64,000 bases of DNA from Hypomesus transpacificus. Lineage: Eukaryota; Chordata; Actinopteri; Osmeriformes; Osmeridae. The translations under genes were made by a program, and so were the position numbers. Below, one piece after another: positions 14,956 to 41,569 of this stretch. Each line of letters starts with the position of its first letter. The first letter of the stretch is position 1. The notes under the pieces were generated by a model. It worked only from the letters and a program-made list of their open reading frames with translations, was not told where the DNA came from and searched no databases. The stretch lies in NCBI RefSeq assembly GCF_021917145.1, contig NC_061080.1:1717497-1781496 (forward strand), in the 5' to 3' direction.

Positions 14956-17900
14956 AACACTCCATTTTAAACAATAGTAAACATTTCAGGAAACACCTTT
15001 TCACACAGAAAAAAAATCAAGCACGGATGTGAAATTGAAGCGTGATACAAAAGCTGTGTGTACATACAGCAACGCGCTAGCCAGCTCAGGTAAACATAGT
15101 CACTCTTGATCTTCTCACTCTCAATCAGCTGAAATATCTAAAAGAGGGACAAAACAAAAAAACACCCGTCGCATGTTCATACTCCCACAGATTTGGACAT
15201 TTGTGCAGAGAGATTATGTTGTTTCCAAACGTCAATGTCAACTGGAATACCTCCTCTGCTTCTTTGTAATTCCCCAAGGCAGCCTTGGCCTGGGCGTAGT
15301 TGAAATTGAACGTTTCCTCGTTGTAAAAATAACTCTGTGAAATTGTACGCGAGACATTAGTTTCACTTTCACGCAAATCCTAAACATCCCACCACAGTCT
15401 TAGATCAGGTGTGATTGACGTTCGCCATGCGGATGTGGGGGGAAAGGCGGTGAATGGGTTGTTGTTATTGTTGAGTCGTGCCTTGTAAACACACACGGTC
15501 CCTTGGCGTTAACCACTTTAATACACTTAGAACTGAGCATTCCCAGATCTTGATGATCTCCTAGACTGTACTTTGTGCACCTTTATACACCACTTTGGAC
15601 AAAAAGTATCTGCTCGATGAACAAATGTCAAAAATAAATAATAAATCAATAAACGTAAGATATCGCTGTTGCGTAGACAGACGGACCTTGACTGAGTTGA
15701 GGTAGATCAACACATCCTCAAACTGCCCCAGCAGGAAGAAGCAGGAGGCCATGCACTGTCTGCCTGGGATGGTGTCTGCATAGAGAACACACATGGCTGC
15801 ATCAGGAACACATACGCTCCCACATTCTCTCACACGTTGATCCGTATGCAGCGAAACGTGGTAACACAAAAAATGTGCCATTTACCACATTCACTGGCAG
15901 AGCCTCCGACCAACTGGAAGAACTGTTGGGCAATTTTCAAATGATCCCGCTGTAACACGAGACACAGCAAAGTATAGAGGAGATATATTCAATCTTCTTG
16001 GAACAGACAGAGAGATTAAGGGCAGACGTTTTAAATAGATACTCTAATAGCGCCAGCCGTGTGGTTAAAATATGCTGTAACATAATGAGGGTTGTTTTTT
16101 TAAGGGTTGGTAAAAAAAAAAAAAAGAAGATATCTACTCACAGATCCAATTTCTTGACCCAGCGCAGCATTCACTACTCCTTTTAAAATGTATTCCTAGA
16201 AGAAGAAAATGGGGTACTTACAAGGATTTGGTAACAAACCGGCAACCTGACAAGCAAGATGGCGACATCTGGATATGGCCCCAAATAGGGAAGCTATGAG
16301 TCAGAGCACAACAAGAGGAAGACCGGGAAAAAAAAAAAAAAAATTCACCTGTGGTGTGGTTGGCTCCAAGTCTTTTATAAGGTTGTAAGCCTCTTGAACG
16401 TCATCTGAAATATAGTCTAGGTTAGTCCACAATTCAGGTCCTTGATGAGCCAGTGATGACACACACACCCACACAACAACAACATCTTACGTAACCTGCA
16501 AATTATGTTCCTGCGAATTCGTCTCTCTTCTCTCAATGTTAAATTTGAGATCCTGTTGTTTTACAGTCTGCCGAGACTGCACCCATGAAAGGGTTTGACG
16601 TTCCACTTACAGTAAGGTGTTGATTTTGCTGTAACACTACGCACTACTGGTTTATTTGCAAAGAGGCTAGTAAGTACAGACCATGACTCGAAATACTGTT
16701 AGAACTTCACACTTTGGATCCTTGATCTAGAGCTGAACTTTCTATTTGCACAATTTCTAAGAGGCTTTGGATGAAAGCATCTGCTCAATGAATAAAATCG
16801 AAAAATGTCAATGTAACCTATAGCCTTTCCATCCATGCGGCGGAAAAGGCTTTGCTGGGCAACTGCCCCCCCCCCATCTCCCCCCAACACAATTAGTTAG
16901 CCTTTAGACATGGGTGCGTTTGGCTGTAGCATGGCTTCCCAAGGTCCCACCTTGTCGGAGATAGTAGATGACCAGGTTGAGCCTGGCTTCAGATATGACA
17001 TCTATCAGGGGGGGCAGCACCTGGAGAGCGCCCTCCCCTCCACGAAACACCACCTGGAGAGGAGAAACACACACACACACCCTGAGTGATCCATACCAGG
17101 GATGGGGATTATGGTTCACTGACGAACACAGAGGACATACAGACACACACACACACAGACACACACCCACACATACATACAGACACACACACACAGCAGT
17201 ATTTGAGAAGCTTACCAGGTTATGCCTGATAAGCTCCTTAGCAAACTCAAAGGAGCAGGAGGAGATATCTATGAGGTTCTTTAACTCCGCCTGAGAGAAC
17301 CAAAGACAAAAGCAATACAACAAAAGAGGTTAAGGTTAGGTCGGAATATGTCGTGGCGTCGCTGGGCGTTTTGGGTGTCATGGTGGCTTCACCTCTGCTG
17401 CCTTGCCATTGTAGAGTCTAAAGTGGTTGCAGGCCTTGAGGTTGAGGGCGATGGTAGACTCGGGGATGCTCTGCAGATACACCGCTAGGACCTCCTGAGA
17501 CACGTCGTAGTAGTCGAGCTTGTAGTAACACAGGGCGACGTACACATTCAGAGCAAGGAACTCCCTGCAGGTTTGTAAAAAAAAAAAAAACAATACAAAC
17601 GTACAAAGATTTGTTACAAAATCCAGTTTCTCTGGTTCTAGCTTCATACTATCCTGCTCTTCCTGCTCTTGACTGCTCCACACATTTCAAGCGTGTGTGC
17701 GTGTGCTGACTGGTACAGCACCTGTTCTGTAGCAGGATGCGTTTGTAGATGTCGATGGCCTCCTGGTAGTGGGAGCGCATGTAGTGGATGGAGGCCAGGC
17801 TCAGCTGGTCCTCAGTCACGTCCTCCAGGTTCTGGTGGAAACTCATCAGCTTCTTCTCATCGTTGAACTGAGGATGGGGAAGAAGACGCGTTCTCTTTAT

Positions 17901-18876
17901 TTGACATGTTAAGAGAGACCCGGCAGCTCCATTCGCAAAATGGAATCCTCTGTATTGTTTCTGGGGGGACTGCACGAGGATAGAAAGTGACGAGAGTGGA
18001 GGACAGATTAAAACAAACAATGAGTCTCTTTTCCCAACCTTGTGAGCCAAGTGGAAGAGGAGTCGGTTCTGAAGGGGACATTTTGGGGCTGCGGGACGGA
18101 GACAAAAAAGTGCACATTTTGGTCAACACAAACACACGGCTACAACGTATAGGGTTCGTGTGAAGATGCATTGAATACTACCCTTGGATGCAGCCTCCTC
18201 AGCCTCTCTGTAAAGCCCCAGGAAAAAGAGTGTACATGCCAGGAGCACCCATACCTCCTCTGGACTGTCTGGGCTGACCGTCAAGGACCTGTATTCCTAG
18301 CACAAAGATGTTGTAGCACTATTGGTACACTGAAACCACACATTTCACATATACCCATTACACGATATCGACATGCAGGTGTGTGCTCCCGTTCTGTCAC
18401 AAACACGATGCATTACCTCCATAGCTCTCTTGTAATCACCCAAGTGAAAAGCACAGTAGCCAATCCACAGGTCTGCATGCTCCTCTCGCTCACCAACATC
18501 ACGTTGAAACTAGATGATCAGATCATTCAGATATGTGTTTTTTCGTGTAACTTTTGGCATGATGACAGTCTATTTTTTCTTGAAAAAATGGTAAGGTATG
18601 GGATACTTCACCGTGTGTGCTAGTGGATAACGTACTTCTAACAAAGTCTGTGCTCCCAGGTAGTCCCTTTGGTTCAGGTAGTCTTCCACTCGGGGTATCT
18701 TCTTGCCCTTGTTTTTCTTCTCGCTGACAGTGATGGGAGCTGCGCCTCCAACAGCTGGTTTCACTCGGGACAGAATCTGAGACATAAAAACGAGACATTG
18801 CAACTAGGTACCACTACGCATAGCTACTAGCTTAGCGATCACAAGTTAATTTCAAACTAATCAGAACACTTACCAT
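13907..18876 (-). CDS. ttc26: Intraflagellar transport protein 56 (TTC26/DYF-13)
   Basis: IFT-B subunit that moves motility-related cargo along the cilium; built of TPR repeats. Exons: 18876-18874 (ATG only), 18776-18636, 18509-18417, 18296-18182, 18088-18039, 17867-17722, 17564-17393, 17290-17216, 17053-16951, 16404-16349, 16195-16142, 15949-15886, 15775-15687, 15334-15251, 15137-15068, 14911-14805, 14489-14356, 14021-13907. They join in phase to 556 residues, against about 554 in human. Diagnostic segments are LSRVKPAVG at the N-terminus, [14 protein letters not shown] (exon 6), [17 protein letters not shown] (exon 7), [16 protein letters not shown] (exon 9), [16 protein letters not shown] (exon 13), [14 protein letters not shown] (exon 17) and a basic C-terminus ([11 protein letters not shown]). 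The first coding exon supplies only the initiator ATG. Exon 5 uses a weak gttggg donor, but phase and homology support it. A ciliary X-box lies ~390 bp upstream. The same-strand neighbour ubn2 is also its neighbour in mammals. Confidence 0.96.
14912..14951. repeat. (GA)n microsatellite acting as splice tract
   Basis: A GA run of ~40 bases directly beside the acceptor of ttc26 exon 16 (exon starts at 14911). On the transcript it is (CU)n and therefore forms the polypyrimidine tract of that acceptor. Confidence 0.9.
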
Positions 18877-19265
18877 GATGGGTCACTGATGATTACTTTT
18901 CCATGTACATTAAGAGGGGTTTCACGAAGAGATTTTGAGATGCGATAATCAGCAACGCTGGTCTTGTTGGGGCTAGTTTAAGTTTTACCTCACCATCACC
19001 ACTAGCTACAGTAGCTAGCTAGCGAAAGGTGTACTGTAGCTAGTGCAAACTATGCCGTTAGCTGACAAATGTGTTGGCTAGCCCTGTCAACCTGGTCTAC
19101 TGTAGCTGATTATCCTTAAGAAAGCATTGTTTTAACGTAAAATGATGGACTACCTGTCTGATATAACAAAGGTTAGCCAGCCAGGTTGCTGGGTAAACTA
19201 GCTAGTTAGCTATTGTAGCTACAATCATTTGTTTAGTGGATTAGCAGCTGTGGGTGTGAGCTACT

Positions 19266-19279
19266 GTTGCTAAGCAACC
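19266..19279. promoter_or_regulatory. Palindromic RFX X-box upstream of ttc26
   Basis: GTTGCTAAGCAACC matches the RFX X-box (GTNRCC, spacer, RGYAAC) with two perfect half-sites (GTTGC/GCAAC). It sits ~390 bp upstream of the ttc26 ATG and overlaps a CCAAT box (19278-19282). RFX factors drive intraflagellar transport genes through this motif, so function here is a well-founded inference from sequence and gene identity. Confidence 0.7.
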
Positions 19280-19476
19280 AATCATTAAGTAGCGATCTGT
19301 TATATTGGATTAGTGGTGTTTGCGTTAGAATAAATGTACATTTATACATACAAGATATAACGCAAACTCGTAGGTATTATATAATGTTAATATAATTATT
19401 AATATTTCCTTCGTTATCAACCCAACTACACTATAAGACTTAGTGAATCTAAATTGTTCATACAACTGATGTCTCT

Positions 19477-19549
19477 GCCCCAGTGGCCTAATGGATAAGG
19501 CACTGGCCTCCTAAGCCAGGGATTGTGGGTTCGAGTCCCATCTGGGGTG
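19477..19549 (+). tRNA. tRNA-Arg (anticodon CCT)
   Basis: A complete cloverleaf: acceptor GCCCCAG pairs with CTGGGGT (one G-U); D stem GCCT/AGGC; anticodon stem CTGGC/GCCAG around loop CTCCTAA, giving anticodon CCT; T arm GTGGG-TTCGAGT-CCCAT; discriminator G. No intron, and the CCA is not encoded, as expected for a eukaryotic nuclear tRNA. An internal B box (GGTTCGAGTCC) and a downstream TTTT at about 19556 fit Pol III transcription. It lies between ttc26 and rpsa, opposite in strand to both. Confidence 0.97.
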
Positions 19550-19700
19550 GTTGTGTTTTCCCAGTTATATAGTCACATTAATTTGAATAAGAGATGCATT
19601 TAATTGTGCAACCCAACATTAATTTGACACTAGAAGTATCTGAACCATCCCAGATTACACCCAAATTAAATGGACAAACACTCAATAGCAATTAACCAAG

Positions 19701-19706
19701 TTTATT
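19701..19706 (-). terminator. rpsa: rpsa poly(A) signal
   Basis: Minus-strand AATAAA about 50 bases past the rpsa stop codon. A very short 3' UTR is typical of vertebrate ribosomal protein genes. Confidence 0.85.
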
Positions 19707-19752
19707 GACCAAAGCTCATAGCACTGCTTTATTCTTGTGTAAAGGACAGCAT

Positions 19753-22626
<2,874 letters not shown>

Positions 22627-22742
22627 CGTGACCACTTTCCCTAAGTTACGAGTTTAGTGGGAGAGCTGGAGGAGATAGAAACGCGGGTGAGCATGACGTC
22701 TGTATGATGGAACATTCAGAGAGACTGAAAGTCAGCCGTTTA

Positions 22743-22884
22743 AAATGTGGCTCAGGTCACTATCAAACGCCAGTCATGGGGCATGAGCCCTCATGGTGTT
22801 AGCGAAAACCGGGCCAGGTCACTATAGCACACTTCCGACACCACAACACCGATTGGCCTCAGTATTAGGTTTTAATAGCGTGCT
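22743..22884 (-). ncRNA. H/ACA-type snoRNA, copy in rpsa intron 1
   Basis: The third and most diverged copy, in the intron between the untranslated first exon and the ATG exon. Changes cluster in the 5' hairpin (for example ACCGATTGGCCTCAGTATTAGG on the plus strand in place of the other copies' sequence, split here only for description), while the central H box region, the 3' hairpin and the ACA box are retained. It may guide the same or a shifted 5' target. Confidence 0.75.
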
Positions 22885-23250
22885 GTTCAAATCGCAGCTA
22901 AACGTTTTTTTATACAACGAGATGCTTGAGATTATGAAGAGGAAAGTACGTATTCATAATTGTTAGCTCAAAAGTATGTGCAGTCCAGAGGCTAAGCTAG
23001 AGTTTTCTGGGTTAGCTAGGTTGGTAGCTAAGCGAGCCATTCTGCGTGGTTGATTTTCGGCCTATTTGACTAACGTGAAATTAGACTTAGTTAAGGCAGC
23101 AATATCACTAATACTAGCAGTTGCAGTACAAATGTTAATTGCGGTAAGTATCATAGTAGCGTTGACTATTTCCGCTATTGTTTAAATAATAAAATTACAA
23201 ATATTTTTCTCACCACGAGACAACGCCGTATGGAGTTCTGTACCTTACGG

Positions 23251-23290
23251 TAAAAGAGGGCGGTGTAAGGATATGACGTCCTTTTTATAC
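23251..23290 (-). promoter_or_regulatory. rpsa: rpsa core promoter with TATA and 5' TOP start
   Basis: On the minus strand a TATAAAAA box (23289-23282) is followed ~30 bases later by CTCTTTTACC beginning at 23258, a 5' terminal oligopyrimidine start as expected for a ribosomal protein gene under mTOR control. The untranslated exon 1 then runs to a GTGAG donor at 23213. Confidence 0.75.
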
Positions 23291-23299
23291 TGTAATATC

Positions 23300-25986
23300 C
23301 TCCAATCGCTTTTCATTTCCTCTTTCGTAAATGACTTTCAGGGTAAAAGCAGTTTAAAAAATAGTCACTAGATGGCAAACAAGTAGTTAGAGTTCAAGCA
23401 TGATTAAATCGACGGCAAGGGAACTGTCACAAATGTCATTTTAGTTCCAATTTCAGACCATTTCTTCTCGAAAGACCACGATTAAAAGGCTACAGACTGG
23501 ACATTTAAAACAGTTTGACCACTTGGGATGCAGTTTCTATTGACTACTCTGTATTAAACTAAGGACATAATACCACATAGGATCCATAAACTGTTCATTC
23601 ATGATGTCATCCATAGAGATGCAAATATGTTCCTACATTTGAATAGTAGTGATAGAAAGGATTTTAGAAATCCTGCACTGCCTTTAGAATTGTATCAATG
23701 CTTTCTACAACGAGAGGATTAGTCCCAAGCTACCTAAAATATGAGACACATTCCGGAGAGAGCGACAGAGAATAGAGGGAAAGCAGGAAGTCTCAACCAT
23801 ACAATCTGAAACCCCATTAAAATGAGCCAAAGTCTCCTGATAACGCCTTACTTTGATATGTTATCTCAGTTTTCTGCCAGTAGAGCCTCTCTTACTCCCT
23901 CTCTCTCTTGCTCTGTGCAACAGTGTCCTTGTCAGGGATTGACAGAAGCCTATGCGATACATTTCTATGTCAAAATATACTGTCTGGCATTGAAATTCAT
24001 CTAGTTTGACTGCAGTAATGTAAAACTGTCAGAAGTTAAAAGTATCATCTGAAGTCACAGGAAAAATGACCCTACCAATTGTGAAGGTTTTACTTTGAAA
24101 GATATGACGTTGGATTAAACTGCATAATCTGTTCCCCTGAGTGATCAGACTGACAGGTTGTCTGACCCTATGACTGGCTCTGTCCATGTCAGCATGGGCC
24201 TATCAGAGTGACCCAGACAATGCCGGGGTCTGTTCCAGGCATGCTCTAGTCTACATTCACAGTGAGCTCTGGGGCTGTCCAGAGAGATGCCCGTCTCACC
24301 AGGAGGACGTGAGGACCACTGCGTTGTGAGCAGAGAGGATTCAGCTGTCACTTTGTGTTTGGGCGACATTAAGGTGGTGTGTGCAGGAAAGAGAATTGTA
24401 GTTTGAAACCTCAAAACACTTTTAAGACGTCCCTTGACAGAGACTCCCGCTAACCGAAACCCTACATAGCCTATTGTCAAGATCAAAGATGAGAACAGAG
24501 GTATATTTTTCTTTAAAAAAGAAAAAAGAGGACAATTTATACACATAAAACAGGCACAGCGTTGGTCTGAGCAACCACAAGCACGGACAAAATATCTCCA
24601 AACCCATGACCAAATATAGTCACAATATCACATGTAGGACAATACTGATGGCTGCTAATAATTGTTATCAGCAAGGCAAACATGTACACGTCTCCAGTTA
24701 CGGCACACAGCACAGTTTGGTAAGAAGTTTGTGTTACAATACTGCAAAAACAGACACCAGGGCTGTTGGAAACTTCTAAAACAGTCAAGCACGCCACCCC
24801 TACCCCACCAGCCTTCACATGGGTTTATTAATGAATGTTTCTATTACTAAAGTGCGTTTCCACTCCCATCTGAGAGTTCTATCCAGGACTTGCAGTCAAA
24901 AGGGTATTGTATCTAACCAGCATCCTTCACTAAAACCAGTTTGTATGAGTGAGTGAAAACAAAGAAATTAAAAAAAAAACTCAAAAGTTGTGGAGTTGTA
25001 TTGGCAAACACATTTGAAGTCATAAACCCTCTCCAACCCAAAACAACTCTTATCCATGAAGAGCTCGTTTCGGAGAAGCCGTGTCCACATTTCCAGTTCC
25101 GTGATCTTTTCGAAAACAAACCTATCTGTATAATACCATAGCTTCTTTTAAGTTAGAACATTTCTTCAACGTCACAATGCAATCAAGGTCAAAAATATGG
25201 GTTCAGTCTGTTGCAATTAAAGTAGTGTCGATGCTGAAATGAGTATTTACATTAACTACGAAAGGCCGACCAAGAACACAGCTTTCCAACATCGACATGG
25301 ACTCTTCCACTCACATTAGTCGCCTGTTCCAACATCAATGTTGAGATGCCTCTGCAGGTTTGCTGTGATGGGAAAATGTATTATTATTTATCTATACCTA
25401 TCCCAGAAAGGCTTCGATTTGCATTTCTAGATTAGACTGCCTATCTTTTCTAGAAAGGAAAGCACATTGGGCATTACAACTGCACCTTTAGTGTGTAGAA
25501 TTTGCTAACGTAAGGTTGATATGAGGCCAGTTTAGCTTAGCATAGTTGTGTAATGATGGCTCTACTGTGGCCAACACACTACACTGTGCGTCATATTGAT
25601 TGTCCAAGCTTAAAGATAAGTTGTTTATCAGCAGGTCAATAAATAAATCCTTAAATTAGCTGAGTCGCTACAGTCGCTATATTAATAAGTCACTACACTT
25701 GCTCATCGTGTGTAGTCAGCTGACTGCTCGCTGAGGTAAATGAATGAGTCGCCTTGTTGTTTCAGCTGGGCTATTGGTTCTTTCGCAACGCCACCTGGTT
25801 AGGGTTAGGCTATCAACACACTGGCAATGCGAGTGACAGGGTCTTCAGTGATTTACGCCCTACTCAGATGTCCGAGTACCACAGAGGTCAAAGAGAGAGA
25901 TGGGAAGAGAGAGAGATAGGAGTGAGAGAGAGATAGGGAGAGAGAGATAGGGAGGGAGAGAGATAGGATGAGAAATATAGGAGATG

Positions 25987-26017
<31 letters not shown>

Positions 26018-26390
26018 AGAGAGAGAGATAGGATTGAGAGACAGGAGTGAGAGATGGGAGTGAGAGAGGGGGGTCAGTTGACTTTACAGCAGAAGAGGAA
26101 TGTCACTTAAGGTCTGTGTTGACACAAGTGTGAGGGTTCACATCAAACATTCACACGAGTACACACCTAAAAACACACGCCGACATGTCCATTGTGAGTC
26201 CGTTCACCTTTTCTTGCCATCTATTGGGAGCGTTTCAGAAAAGTCACTCAAGTCTCTCGGAGAGAAAAAAAAAACTGAAAGGTTTCACCTACACCTCCCT
26301 CCCTACATCCTCATGCACAGGATATGAAGTGACCCACGGTCCCTCTATCAGTTCACGTTCTGGCTCTACTTGTTCCTCCTCCTCCTCCTC
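23300..26390. other. Non-coding stretch between rpsa and slc25a38
   Basis: No exon with recognisable homology was found. A minus-strand AATAAA at 24824-24829 could end the slc25a38 transcript, in which case about 1.6 kb of this stretch is its 3' UTR. The part from 25880 to 26075 is (GA)n-rich with repeated GATAGGA/GAGAGATGGGAG motifs. Confidence 0.5.
25880..26075. repeat. GA-rich simple repeat
   Basis: Imperfect purine repeat built of GAGAGAGATAGG and GAGAGAGA blocks, about 200 bases, in the slc25a38 3' flank. Confidence 0.9.
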
Positions 26391-26394
26391 TTCC

Positions 26395-26517
26395 TCAGGA
26401 CTTGAGGCCCATGCGGGCCATCAGCTGCTCGTAGACGGTCCACGCCATGGCGGCCATCAGCGTCCGCCTCAGAGAGCGCGGCACCGCCCCCCGGAAGAAC
26501 CCCTTCAGGCCTTTCTC
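26395..26517 (-). CDS. slc25a38: SLC25A38 mitochondrial glycine carrier, terminal exon only
   Basis: A single 123-base exon: after a good acceptor (cgcag) it reads [18 protein letters not shown], then [22 protein letters not shown] and a stop. This is the C-terminal end of SLC25A38, the inner-membrane carrier that imports glycine for haem synthesis, including the last transmembrane helix. The exon starts in phase 0 and ends in the family's usual GLKS. None of the upstream exons are present before the myosin gene begins; a 100-N assembly gap at 27485 lies where they should be. In mammals SLC25A38 is next to RPSA, as here. Confidence 0.87.
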   Translation of the reverse strand, partial: EKGLKGFFRGAVPRSLRRTLMAAMAWTVYEQLMARMGLKS

Positions 26518-26520
26518 CTG

Positions 26521-26704
26521 CGGAAGAGAGGAGAGAGGGAGGAGAGAGGGAGGAGAGAGGGAGGAGAGAGGGAGGAGAGAGGGAGGAGAGAGGGAGAAAG
26601 GGGGAGGAGAGAGGAGAGAGAGAGGGAGGAGAGAGGGAGGAGAGAGGGAGGAGAGAGGGAGAAAGGGGGAGGAGAGAGGAGAGAGAGAGGGAGGAGAGAG
26701 AGTG
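26521..26704. repeat. GGAGGAGAGAG short-unit tandem repeat
   Basis: A tandem array of an ~11-bp GGGAGGAGAGA unit with AGGGAGAAAGGGGGAGG inserts that appear twice, indicating a higher-order ~90-bp duplication. It begins 4 bases past the acceptor side of the slc25a38 exon, so its pyrimidine complement forms the tract upstream of that acceptor. Confidence 0.93.
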
Positions 26705-26719
26705 AGTAGCTAGCTATCA

Positions 26720-27125
26720 GTAACATTGCACTACTGTACCTCACTGTACTTCGCCATCAGGCTCCTGCATGGTCATTGACATAGTCACTGATCTGCAATT
26801 TTGCACTATTGTACTGTACTCCACCTAGGTTAGAATAGTTTATAGGGTTGTAATAGGTATTATGTGCATTTAGGGTTAGTATAGTGTATTATTTATTGTT
26901 ATCTGTATATTTAGGAGGTTTTAGTATTAGGGTTAGTATAGTCGATTAGTTATTGCTATCTGTTTATTTAGGAAGTTTCACTTATTTAAGCTCAGCATAG
27001 ATGTAAATTATGTTCTGTGTACTTATATGTTATGTTATGCTAGGTGCTTGCGTTGTCTTGTCTTAATAATTTCAGTGCCCAGTCTGACCTTGTGTTGTTC
27101 CGTGTACCTGACAAATAAAAGACTT
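26720..27125 (+). repeat. Probable 3' fragment of a dispersed retroelement
   Basis: Non-coding sequence with internal repeats of GGGTTAGTATAGT...TTATTGTTATCTGT..ATTTAGGA and an end reading TGTACCTGACAAATAAA followed by AGACTTGAA. A dispersed-element tail with AATAAA is a common appearance of degraded LINE ends in fish. The family was not identified. Confidence 0.4.
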
Positions 27126-27484
27126 GAACTTTTAGAAGTAGTGTCAATGAGGGAACTGGCAGAATACTGGTTTGTAGTAGTGAATCAATGGGATTATAGC
27201 ACAGTGTGACCACCGTCCATGACATGGGTGTGGAAAATCCTTTTAGTGCCAGACTGAAGACCCAACGAAGCGCTATTAGAAGTCCTTCCTGCCAGTGGCC
27301 ATTATACTAGATTATAATACCTCACAGAGGGCTGTAACAAACAGTCCTGGTGAGAACACCACTGAGGTCACAGTCACTTTGACCTTCACTCGACCTCGAC
27401 CGGACGAATCGGACACTTATTGACTTATCTAACTGGGTATATACTGCATTCGTGCTGTTCTGTGCTTAGGGGCAGTACTGCCTT

Positions 27485-27584
27485 NNNNNNNNNNNNNNNN
27501 NNNNNNNNNNNNNNNNNNNNNNNNNNNNNNNNNNNNNNNNNNNNNNNNNNNNNNNNNNNNNNNNNNNNNNNNNNNNNNNNNNNN
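27485..27584. other. Assembly gap (100 N)
   Basis: Exactly 100 Ns, the conventional placeholder for a gap of unknown size. It separates the slc25a38 terminal exon from the 3' end of the myosin gene. Confidence 1.
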
Positions 27585-27732
27585 AACCTAACATGGCCTT
27601 AAGGCATAATACAGATAAGACTATTGTAACAATAATGTCTAGTCCATTTATTTATATTGTAAAATACACATCTTCATTTTGTCACTCAATAATGGTAAAG
27701 ACCACGAAACAGACAGAAGTCGAGCACGAGTA

Positions 27733-27738
27733 TTTATT
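27733..27738 (-). terminator. myh9: Candidate poly(A) signal of myh9
   Basis: Minus-strand AATAAA about 0.8 kb beyond the myosin stop codon; another lies at 27652-27647. The stretch 27600-28531 has no coding signal and is read as the myh9 3' UTR. Confidence 0.5.
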
Positions 27739-28531
27739 CTGATAGAAAATAGGTACTTATTTATTCACCAATTATGTCAAGCAAGGATCAAAGATTAAAG
27801 AGTGTACTACCCACCACCTCAGTTATCATGGCAACATCTATGAATACAAAACCTAAACAAATGAGCTCCCTGTATCGTTTTAAATGATCCCCACCATTTT
27901 GAATGATTTATAAGTGTTAAGGCTAAATAGTTTCAGTAGTCAGACCATTACACAGTAAAGTGCTGTCACAAGTTCTCAAACAGTATATCTATGCGACTTC
28001 TTGAGAGAAGTGGAGAACAGTTTTGGCTCAACAATGAGGTATTGTGCATGCTGAAACCTAACAGAGGGAAAATGCTAACATGCAATATCATTTCATTTTA
28101 AATAAGCCATAGGCTACTGCTTTAGACTAGTACCTCAATTACCCTCAAAAAGCCCACAATGATATGAAAAACATGCCCAATCCTTATTTTAGATGTCATA
28201 ATGTACAGGACTAGAAACAGCAAGAGAATATATGAAATGAAATTTGTCGTTTTCTAAAATTAATCTCTTATATTGAAGCAACATAGTAGAAAAATAGTTC
28301 TAGAAAAAAGTTCAACGTTAGGAAAGCCTCTTTAGAAAAAGATGCACATTCGAAAACATCATTTGGCCCAGCGTATCGAGTTTCATATAGTATTGCTTTA
28401 GAATCGGAGGATTATGCCAATCAGGTCCAGTATGAGCTAAATGAAATATTTCTGTGGAACCTGAAATAACCAACATCTCTTTCTGGACTTTGAGTCGATT
28501 TTGTACGTTTGGGTTTGTTGTCCATCACCGT

Positions 28532-41369
<12,838 letters not shown>

Positions 41370-41452
41370 GGTGGCTGCTGGAGAGAAGATGGCTGCCGTC
41401 AACAATGAAAGAAACCACCTATGGGCTTTCACAGTGGTTTCATGTTTGAGAT

Positions 41453-41560
41453 GTTTCCCTGCTCCAACACACCTGATTCAAATGAAGGGTCATAAGCAGG
41501 CTTCTGCAGAGCTGGATAACGAGCCATTCATTTGAATCAGGTGTGTTGGAGCAGGGAAAC
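41453..41560. mobile_element. Foldback (palindromic) repeat, perfect 34-bp arms
   Basis: Left arm 41453-41486 (GTTTCCCTGCTCCAACACAC...) and right arm 41527-41560 are perfect reverse complements over 34 bases, separated by 40 bases that contain CTTCTGCAGAGCTGG. Sequences of the type TTTGAATCAGGTGTGTTGG are familiar as dispersed non-autonomous DNA elements in teleosts (from general knowledge, family not verified). It lies ~75 bp upstream of the first coding exon of myh9. Confidence 0.7.
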
Positions 41561-41569
41561 ACGAAAAAC

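Noticed and set aside
19266-19279. Reading the X-box palindrome as a chance hairpin or transposon end
   Set aside because: No flanking duplication or extended inverted repeat, while the motif exactly fits the RFX consensus in front of a ciliary gene.
26185-26744. Frames rich in RREGGEREE or LLPLSS
   Set aside because: Arise from the GGAGGAGAGAG tandem repeat next to the slc25a38 exon.
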